DNA of 64,000 bases from contig NZ_CP150304.1 in the NCBI RefSeq assembly GCF_037992945.1, positions 499,501 to 563,500 on the forward strand. Direction: 5' to 3'. Position 1 is the first letter of the stretch; the number at the start of each line of letters is the position of its first letter. This DNA comes from Peribacillus sp. FSL E2-0218 (GTDB lineage Bacteria; Bacillota; Bacilli; Bacillales; DSM-1321). The notes under the pieces are model-generated. The model searched no databases. It saw nothing but the letters and a program-made list of their open reading frames with translations, and was not told the DNA's origin. Both the position numbers and the translations under genes were made by a program. Below, piece by piece: positions 58,399 through 64,000 of the stretch.

Positions 58399-58450
58399 GG
58401 GAGGAAACAATTAGTCACAATACATGGGGCTGGACGTTTCCTCCCGTTCT
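58399..58450 (+). terminator. Probable terminator of thrD
   Basis: 10-bp stem GGGAGGAAAC/GTTTCCTCCC with a 27-base loop, followed by GTTCTTTATG; the stem is good, the U tail weak. Confidence 0.6.
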
Positions 58451-58509
58451 TTATGATCGTGATAATGACCGTATGGAGATAATAAACCCCGCCTAGAAGG
58501 GAGAGGGAG

Positions 58510-58930
58510 ATTATCCACATTAAAGGATTGAATCACTTTTTGTTTTCAGTATCCGACCTGGAAAAATCCATCGAATTTTATAAGACTGCTTTTAAAGGGG
58601 AATTCCACAGCCTACTTTGACTTGAATGGGATATGGCTCGCCTTGAATTCAGAAAAAGGTATGGCAAGAAACGAAATAAATGCGTCATCTACGCATGTGG
58701 CGTTTTCCATCGATGTAGAAGACTATGAGGACATATTTACGAAATTGAGAAGCTTAAAGGTCAATATCCTTACTGGCCGGGAGAGAGATGAACGCGATAA
58801 GGAGTCTATTTATTTTACTGATTTAGATGGACATAAGTTTGAATTCCATACGGGGTCATTGCAGGACAGACTGGATTATTACAAACAGGAAAAATCCCAT
58901 ATGACGTTTTATAAACATTCGGGACAGTAA
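58510..58930 (+). pseudogene. Broken fosB-like fosfomycin thiol transferase gene
   Basis: Two frames together make a FosB-type glyoxalase-fold protein. Frame 1 (58510-58620) gives HIKGLNHFLFSVSDLEKSIEFYKTAF with the first metal-ligand His. Frame 2 (from ~58607 to 58930) gives TAYFDLNGIWLALN, then THVAFSI, ILTGRERDERDKESIYFTDLDGHKFEFHTGSLQDRLDYY, with the remaining His and Glu ligands. About six residues that join them in FosB (GAKLLV region) are missing and the frame is shifted. The normal start position reads ATT instead of ATG behind GAGAGGGAG. Intact FosB adds bacillithiol to fosfomycin; this copy should be inactive. Confidence 0.82.
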
Positions 58931-59005
58931 AGGATGGGAAACGCGAGTAAAAAGTTAGATGACCTATTACAAGCATCATTGGGTGTCGAAGACAATGGAA
59001 CCTAA

Positions 59006-59040
59006 AATAAACCTCCCATTTTTAAAATGGGAGGTTTATT
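59006..59040. terminator. Bidirectional terminator between broken fosB and the nitroreductase gene
   Basis: 14-bp stem AAACCTCCCATTTT/AAAATGGGAGGTTT with flanking A/T runs on both sides; ends seven bases before the minus-strand nitroreductase stop. Confidence 0.9.
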
Positions 59041-59046
59041 TTTATA

Positions 59047-59613
59047 TTAGTCCATTATTGTAAGTAGTTGATCGATTTCTTTCCTTGGTCTTGGTGTGGG
59101 AACCATATCAGGATAGCCAACGTGAAGGCTGCCGACTATTTTCTCACCGGGTTTCACCCCTAATGCTTCACGAAATTCCGTGCTATGTATCATGCCGTAT
59201 GTTTCCCATATCATCCCGATGCCTTGTTCCCAGGCAAGCAGGCTGAAATTCTGGATCAAGGCGCTTGTAGCCGCATAATCTTCTTCCCGTACCATCGGAT
59301 TCGGATTTTCTTCCATGATCACCGCGACAAACATTGGTACACCGTTCAGTTTATTGAATCCACGCTGTCCGGCTTCCTTCTTCTTTTCGGGGTCCTTTTC
59401 CTTGCCCGCCATGAAAGCGCGGGTTGCTTCTGCTAGTTTTAGTCGGCTATCCCCGTGCACAACGACGAAGCGCCAAGGCTGGGTCATTTTATGGTTCGGA
59501 GCCCATGTGGACGTTTCCAATAATGTACGGATGGTATCCAATGGAACAGGGATGTCCTTGAAACGCTTGATACTGCGCCGTCCTTTTATGATATCTTCCA
59601 GTTTCATAGTCAT
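59047..59613 (-). CDS. Nitroreductase family protein, second copy
   Basis: A 188-residue FMN-dependent oxidoreductase. KGRRSIKRFKDIPVPLDTIRTLLE, the WAPNHKMTQPWRFVVVHG flavin motif, REEDYAATSALIQNFSLLAWEQGIGMIWET and the closing HVGYPDMVPTPRPRKEID correspond to the same positions as in the 872-1441 protein, so the two are paralogues. Two candidate ATGs lie six bases apart (59613 and 59607) after AAAGGAGAAGG; spacing slightly favours the inner one. The substrate is unknown. Confidence 0.9.
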   Translation of the reverse strand: MTMKLEDIIKGRRSIKRFKDIPVPLDTIRTLLETSTWAPNHKMTQPWRFVVVHGDSRLKLAEATRAFMAGKEKDPEKKKEAGQRGFNKLNGVPMFVAVIMEENPNPMVREEDYAATSALIQNFSLLAWEQGIGMIWETYGMIHSTEFREALGVKPGEKIVGSLHVGYPDMVPTPRPRKEIDQLLTIMD

Positions 59614-59980
59614 CCTTCTCCTTTAATATATATGTATGGTTATCAGTTTTAAAAAGAAAAAATCCCCGGCTGCCTAATTTATGCTTCCAACGTGAATTAA
59701 TTACTTGAATAAAGAGGGGGCAATATTCTAGTGACATGCATTCGCTAATGAGCATATAATTTTTCTAGGCACAGAGAAAGCCGGGGCGACATTGCAGCTA
59801 TGTACAACATCAACAGGGTACGATAAGGGAATATCGTAAAAGTTTATCAAATTTCAGAGATCGATAATGAAATTGAAAATCATTATCAATTAGAATTTTC
59901 GCTTATTTCCTGTTATTTGTCAAGAGTATTTATTAAAAAAAATCAAATAATTTACGAATCGCTTAAATCAGTTTAAATCT
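59614..59980. other. Divergent intergenic region before the ABC exporter
   Basis: About 370 bp with no supported gene. It contains the Fur-box-like sequence at 59874; the remainder is A/T rich without further elements I can name. Confidence 0.4.
59874..59888 (+). promoter_or_regulatory. Fur-box-like sequence
   Basis: TGAAAATCATTATCA matches the 7-1-7 Fur/PerR consensus TGATAATNATTATCA at all but one position. It lies ~110 bp before the predicted exporter promoter, farther than usual for direct repression. Confidence 0.42.
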
Positions 59981-60009
59981 TTTAATAAATCTGTATAAAA
60001 ATGTATAAT
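59981..60009 (+). promoter_or_regulatory. Promoter of the ABC exporter operon
   Basis: Consensus -10 TATAAT at 60004-60009, 17 bp after a weak -35 TTTAAT at 59981-59986, ~50 bp before the first start codon. Confidence 0.55.
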
Positions 60010-60060
60010 GGGAACATGAAAAGATGATGACTACATATGAAGAATCGAAGGGTGTCATAG

Positions 60061-61809
60061 ATGAAAAAACTGTCCTCATTCCTTAAGCCGTACTGGCTCT
60101 TGATCATTCTTGCTTTATTCTTGATGATCGTCGAGCTTGGTGTGGAATTATTACAACCTCTATTTATTGCAAAGATCATCGATGATGGCATTTTACAGAA
60201 AGATTTATCGGTGGTGATCAAATGGGGAAGCGTCATGGTCGGGCTTTCCGTTTTTTCATTTTTGGGCGGAATCGTTAATTCCTTTACTGCATCACATGTA
60301 AGTCAAAGTTTCGGGCATGATGTGAGGAAAAGCCTATTCAGCAAAATACAGGCGTTTTCTTTTGCCAATTTGAATAACATCCCAACTTCCTCGTTGATTA
60401 CAAGAATGACGAATGACGTGACCCAGCTTCAAAATACGGTCTTTATGGGCTTGCGCATCATGGCAAGGGCGCCATTGATCGTAATCGGCGGTGCAATCAT
60501 GGCCATGACGGTTGATCTGAAGCTATCGCTCGTTTTGGTGATTTCGATTCCAGTTCTTATTTTCTTCCTTGTGTGGGTTATGAAAAGGGCGGCCAAGCTG
60601 TTTAAACTCGTTCAGAAAAAGCTTGATGATGTTAATAACGTCATGAGGGAAAACCTTACAGGCATGCGCTTGATCAAAGCTTTTCTGCGCAAGGAGCATG
60701 AGATTGGCCGATTTGACGGCGCCAATGATGAACTGAAAAGAAAGACGGTGACCTCGCTTCGTTTAATTGAAACGACCATGCCAGTGCTGATGCTTGTCAT
60801 GAATGGGGCAATCTTGATCATTCTCTGGCTTGGAAGCGGATTTATTGAAACAGGGGACATCCAAGTAGGGGAAGTCGTGGCGATCGTTAATTATGCAACA
60901 AGGATTGCCGCATCACTTTCGATTTTTTCCTGGCTGATCACGGTCATCTCCCGAGCAAAGGCTTCAGCCGAACGTGTAACGGAAATATTCGGGACGCCGA
61001 TAGACATCGACGAAGGCAGGAAGGAAACCGCCACGAACGTTCTCAAGGGCGGAGGCATCAAGTTTGTTGATGTATCTTTCCGATATCCAGGTTCCGACCA
61101 TGCCGTACTGAAGCATTTGAACTTCACTATCGATCCCGGGGGTTCGCTTGCCATCATTGGAGCGACGGGATCTGGGAAAACATCCTTGTTTCAGCTGATT
61201 CCAAGATTATATGAGACTGATGGCGGCTCCATCCTCATTGATGAACAGGATGTGAAGGATATTCCCCTGGACTCACTGCGGAAAAGGATCGGCTATGTAC
61301 CACAGGAAGCCCTGCTTTTTTCAGGAACGATAAAAAATAACATCGCTTGGGGGAAAGAAGGGGCCACGGATGAGGAAATCAAGGCGGCGGCCATGCATGC
61401 CCAAGTCCATGAAACCGTAATGAAGCTACCGAAGCAATATGAAACGATGTTAGGGCAAAAAGGCGTGAATCTGTCAGGGGGACAAAAGCAGCGGCTGTCG
61501 ATTGCGAGGGCGTTGGTGCGCAAACCGACGATTCTCCTTCTCGACGATAGTACAAGTGCACTCGATTTGAAAACGGAAAGTAAATTGCTTAGTGCTTTAA
61601 AATCCTATACCTGCACGACGATCATCATTACGCAGAAAATCAGTACAGCCATGGAGGCGGATAAAATCTTATTGCTGGAAAATGGTGAAGTGCTTGCTGA
61701 AGGGAAACATGAAGATTTGATTCAGTCGAGTGAGCTTTATCGGAAAATCGTTCACTCACAGTTTGGGGAGGAGGGGATATCGTTTGAGCCGAAGAATATC
61801 TCCCGATAA
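60061..61809 (+). CDS. ABC exporter half-transporter with degenerate ATP site (YfiB/YheI-like)
   Basis: A 582-residue half-transporter: six transmembrane helices (~15-300), then a nucleotide-binding domain. Walker A is GATGSGKTS and the signature VNLSGGQKQRLS is intact. The Walker B ends in LLLDDSTSALD, with Asp instead of the catalytic Glu, and the switch motif reads IIITQKISTA, with Gln in place of His. This is the pattern of the non-catalytic partner in heterodimeric exporters such as BmrCD or YfiBC. It overlaps the second half-transporter gene by 26 bp. Confidence 0.92.
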   Translation: MKKLSSFLKPYWLLIILALFLMIVELGVELLQPLFIAKIIDDGILQKDLSVVIKWGSVMVGLSVFSFLGGIVNSFTASHVSQSFGHDVRKSLFSKIQAFSFANLNNIPTSSLITRMTNDVTQLQNTVFMGLRIMARAPLIVIGGAIMAMTVDLKLSLVLVISIPVLIFFLVWVMKRAAKLFKLVQKKLDDVNNVMRENLTGMRLIKAFLRKEHEIGRFDGANDELKRKTVTSLRLIETTMPVLMLVMNGAILIILWLGSGFIETGDIQVGEVVAIVNYATRIAASLSIFSWLITVISRAKASAERVTEIFGTPIDIDEGRKETATNVLKGGGIKFVDVSFRYPGSDHAVLKHLNFTIDPGGSLAIIGATGSGKTSLFQLIPRLYETDGGSILIDEQDVKDIPLDSLRKRIGYVPQEALLFSGTIKNNIAWGKEGATDEEIKAAAMHAQVHETVMKLPKQYETMLGQKGVNLSGGQKQRLSIARALVRKPTILLLDDSTSALDLKTESKLLSALKSYTCTTIIITQKISTAMEADKILLLENGEVLAEGKHEDLIQSSELYRKIVHSQFGEEGISFEPKNISR

Positions 61810-63574
61810 GGCAAAGGCAAAACCACTTAACTCATGGAGTACGATAAAAAGGATCATCCCGTACTTGGCAACGAATAAAGGCCTTCTATTTTACGTCCTG
61901 TTCATGGTACTGGTAAGCTCGGTGCTGGGCTTGCTTGGCCCCTTTCTGGTCGGCAGGGCCATCGATGAATATATTGTCACGAAGGATAGTGCCGGGCTAT
62001 TTATCCTTCTTATCTGGCTGCTTGGCGTATACCTTTTCTATTCCCTATCGATGTGGCTGCAGAATTATTGGATGATAGGCATTGCGCAGGATACGGTCTA
62101 TGCTATGCGCAATCAATTATTCAAGAAGCTTCACCAGCTGTCCATTCCTTTCTTTGATCGCCGGCAGCATGGGGAACTGATGAGTCGGGTCACGAACGAT
62201 ATCGAGAATGTAAGCTCCACTTTGAATAGCTCCGTCATCCAGATTTTCTCCAGTTTGCTGACACTTATCGGGACTGTTGCGGTCATGCTGTATTTGAGCC
62301 CGTTGTTAACTTTTCTAACCTTGATCATCGTTCCGCTCATGTTTTTCGGCTTGAGATGGATAACGAACCGGACTGGGAAGCTTTTTAAAGAGCAGCAGAA
62401 AAACCTGGGGGAACTGAATGGGTTCATTGAAGAAACGATATCCGGACAGCGGATCGTAAAGGCTTTCTCGCAGGAAGATAAAGTGATCCGGGATTTTATC
62501 ACCCGGAGTGAAAACCTGAAGAAGGCCGGTTTTTTATCGCAATCGTATTCGGGATTGATTCCAAAGCTGATGAATTTACTGAACAACTTAAGTTTTACGG
62601 TAATAGCCGCTGTCGGAGGTTTTTTGGCGTTGAGCGGGATAGGAACGGTCACCATCGGGGTGATTGTCATCTTTACCGAATATTCAAGGCAATTCACCCG
62701 TCCGCTCAATGACCTTGCTAATCAATTCAATACTCTTCTTTCGGCAGTTGCTGGTGCGGAAAGGGTTTTTGCCATTTTGGACGAGAATGAAGAAGAAGTG
62801 GATGAGATACAGGTCTCTGAGCTTCGGGATGTCCGTGGTCAGGTTGATTTTGAAGGGGTATTTTTTTCCTATAATGAAGACGACCAAACCATTTATGATG
62901 TCAGCTTTCATGCTGAAAAAGGCGAAACCATCGCGCTTGTAGGGCCGACTGGTGCAGGGAAGACGACGATCATTAACCTTTTGGCCCGTTTTTACGAGCC
63001 GAACAGCGGCAGGATCTTGATCGACGGCCAGAATATCCAGCAGGTTACGCGGGCAAGTCTCCGCAAGCATATGGGATTCGTTTTACAGGATTCCTTTTTG
63101 TTTCAAGGTACGATTCGTGAAAATATCCGCTATGGCCGTTTGGAGGCGGGAGATGAAGAGGTGGAGGAGGCAGCCAAGCTTGCCAATGCCCATTCCTTTA
63201 TCATGAAGCTTCCCGAAGGATACGGGACCATCCTGAGTCAGGATGGCAGTGGGATCAGTCAGGGGCAGCGTCAGCTTTTATCGATTGCGAGGGCCATTTT
63301 GGCAGACCCCGTCCTCCTGATCTTGGATGAGGCGACAAGCAGTATAGATACGATCACGGAGCTTAAAATCCAGGAAGCATTACAGCGCTTGATGGAAGGA
63401 AGAACGAGTTTTGTCATTGCCCATCGGTTGAATACGATTCAGCAAAGTGACTTGATCCTTGTTCTTGATGAAGGAAGGGTCATCGAAAAAGGATCCCATG
63501 AGGAGCTGCTGGGGCAAAGGGGTTTTTACTACGACCTATACCGCAGTTCAATTAAGGAAAGTACGACTGGATGA
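61784..63574 (+). CDS. ABC exporter half-transporter, catalytic partner (YfiC/YheH-like)
   Basis: A 596-residue half-transporter: helices ~25-320, then a nucleotide-binding domain with Walker A GPTGAGKTT, Walker B LLILDEATSSIDT with the catalytic Glu, and switch His in VIAHRLNTIQQ. The signature is altered to SGISQGQRQLLS. Combined with the first subunit, one composite ATP site is canonical and the other degenerate. I use TTG 61784, six bases after GAGGAGGGG, inside the end of the upstream gene. The likely role is drug or lipid-like substrate export. A TetR-family gene follows. Confidence 0.92.
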   Translation: MSRRISPDKAKAKPLNSWSTIKRIIPYLATNKGLLFYVLFMVLVSSVLGLLGPFLVGRAIDEYIVTKDSAGLFILLIWLLGVYLFYSLSMWLQNYWMIGIAQDTVYAMRNQLFKKLHQLSIPFFDRRQHGELMSRVTNDIENVSSTLNSSVIQIFSSLLTLIGTVAVMLYLSPLLTFLTLIIVPLMFFGLRWITNRTGKLFKEQQKNLGELNGFIEETISGQRIVKAFSQEDKVIRDFITRSENLKKAGFLSQSYSGLIPKLMNLLNNLSFTVIAAVGGFLALSGIGTVTIGVIVIFTEYSRQFTRPLNDLANQFNTLLSAVAGAERVFAILDENEEEVDEIQVSELRDVRGQVDFEGVFFSYNEDDQTIYDVSFHAEKGETIALVGPTGAGKTTIINLLARFYEPNSGRILIDGQNIQQVTRASLRKHMGFVLQDSFLFQGTIRENIRYGRLEAGDEEVEEAAKLANAHSFIMKLPEGYGTILSQDGSGISQGQRQLLSIARAILADPVLLILDEATSSIDTITELKIQEALQRLMEGRTSFVIAHRLNTIQQSDLILVLDEGRVIEKGSHEELLGQRGFYYDLYRSSIKESTTG

Positions 63575-63582
63575 TGTAAGAA

Positions 63583-63610
63583 ATGTGTGCCTTAGGGTGC
63601 GCATTTTTTT
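63583..63610 (+). terminator. Terminator of the ABC exporter operon
   Basis: ATGTGTGCC/GGTGCGCAT 9-bp stem with G-T pairs and T7 tail, nine bases after the stop. Confidence 0.78.
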
Positions 63611-63735
63611 GCGTTTCCATGGAAACTAATAGTAAGGAGGAAGGGTGCGTTGTTCCGTTTAAGCAAGTGAAAAATGGTTTCAAGTAATAAGTGTTTTCCT
63701 CTTGCTTATATGTCTTTAATTTGCTAATATAACTG

Positions 63736-63747
63736 ACGAACGTTCGT
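63736..63747 (+). promoter_or_regulatory. Palindromic operator before the TetR-family gene
   Basis: ACGAACGTTCGT is a perfect 12-bp palindrome 20 bp before the TTG start, a typical place for TetR autorepression. Confidence 0.65.
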
Positions 63748-63767
63748 TAAAATTCGAGGTGAAAGTA

Positions 63768-64000
63768 TTGAAAAGCAATGACATTAAAGAAGCTGCTCTT
63801 AAATATTTTACGATCCATGGTTATGAAGGAGCATCCCTTTCACAAATAGCAGAAGAAGTCGGCATGAGAAAGCAATCCATTTACGCCCATTTTAAAGGGA
63901 AGGATGATCTTTTTCTGAACGTTTTACGTGATGCGAAAGAGACGGAGTTAACTTCCAAACTTCAATATTTCAGTAAAGTGGATTCAAGGAACCCTGAGAA
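63768..64000 (+). CDS. TetR-family transcriptional regulator, 5' part
   Basis: The TTG at 63768 with GAGGTG upstream opens a frame running off the window end (77 codons seen). The N-terminal helix-turn-helix is canonical: IKEAALKYFTIHGYEGASLSQIAEEVGMRKQSIYAHFKGKDDLF. The ligand-binding part is missing. It lies right behind the exporter operon and probably represses itself and perhaps the exporter, as local TetR proteins such as YfiR do next to YfiBC-type exporters. Confidence 0.9.
   Translation, partial: MKSNDIKEAALKYFTIHGYEGASLSQIAEEVGMRKQSIYAHFKGKDDLFLNVLRDAKETELTSKLQYFSKVDSRNPE

Noticed and set aside
58935..59006. A 23-codon frame between the broken fosB and the terminator
   Set aside because: No clear ribosome site and no recognisable protein; probably chance.

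Overview
The window reads as chromosomal DNA of a low-GC Gram-positive spore-former of the Bacillaceae. Several genes look closest to the Bacillus/Peribacillus group, but the genus is an inference made without any database search. The basis is: strong AGGAGG-type ribosome binding sites with frequent TTG/GTG starts, qoxABCD quinol oxidase, ThrD-type aspartokinase, intracellular subtilisin, YcnI/YcnJ copper proteins, YwqH/YwqI/LXG toxin genes with a YezG-type immunity gene, S-box and preQ1-I riboswitches, and many compact U-tailed terminators. No rRNA, tRNA, intact IS element, prophage or CRISPR array is visible.

Layout. 1-5.8 kb: end of a TelA gene, a nitroreductase, a SEC-C protein, intracellular serine protease behind an SOS-like promoter, and divergent ycnJ-ycnI. 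6-7.3 kb: a broken secreted protein gene with three cadherin-like domains. 7.4-14.1 kb: PAS histidine kinase, TVP38-type membrane protein, queuosine-precursor transporter under a preQ1-I riboswitch, YbaK deacylase, a CBS plus HEPN-like protein, a DUF3892 protein and a secreted M28 aminopeptidase. 14.3-19.6 kb: a type VII (LXG) polymorphic toxin island with a complete nuclease toxin/immunity set, then an orphan deaminase toxin tip joined by a 65-bp homology block, its Imm3 immunity gene, and decayed debris. 19.7-27.9 kb: DUF445 protein, BASS transporter, a two-component system with an FtsX-type ABC transporter, and a YitT protein.

28-36.5 kb: a sugar operon made of solute-binding lipoprotein, two permeases, LacI regulator, ThuA-like protein, two Gfo/Idh/MocA dehydrogenases and a TIM-barrel isomerase. 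It has no ATPase gene, and CAAACGTTTG-type palindromes lie both before the first gene and inside the operon before thuA. 36.7-42.6 kb: RluF-type pseudouridine synthase, a decayed membrane-protein gene, an aldo/keto reductase, a small basic protein and a large TPR-GTPase. 42.7-46.6 kb: a SAM-I riboswitch with terminator controlling a ribose-type ABC importer, which suggests a sulfur-containing sugar such as methylthioribose. 46.9-50.1 kb: small unknown proteins and an HtrA protease. 50.1-53.9 kb: qoxABCD. 54.4-59.6 kb: small stress-type protein, DMT transporter, queF under a second preQ1-I riboswitch, thrD, a broken fosB and a second nitroreductase. 60-64 kb: a heterodimeric ABC exporter with one degenerate ATP site, followed by a TetR regulator cut by the window edge.

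The clearest novel leads are the orphan toxin cassette, the S-box ribose-type importer, the SOS-like promoter before the intracellular protease, the ATPase-less keto-sugar operon with repeated operators, and the number of frame-broken genes in an otherwise compact region.
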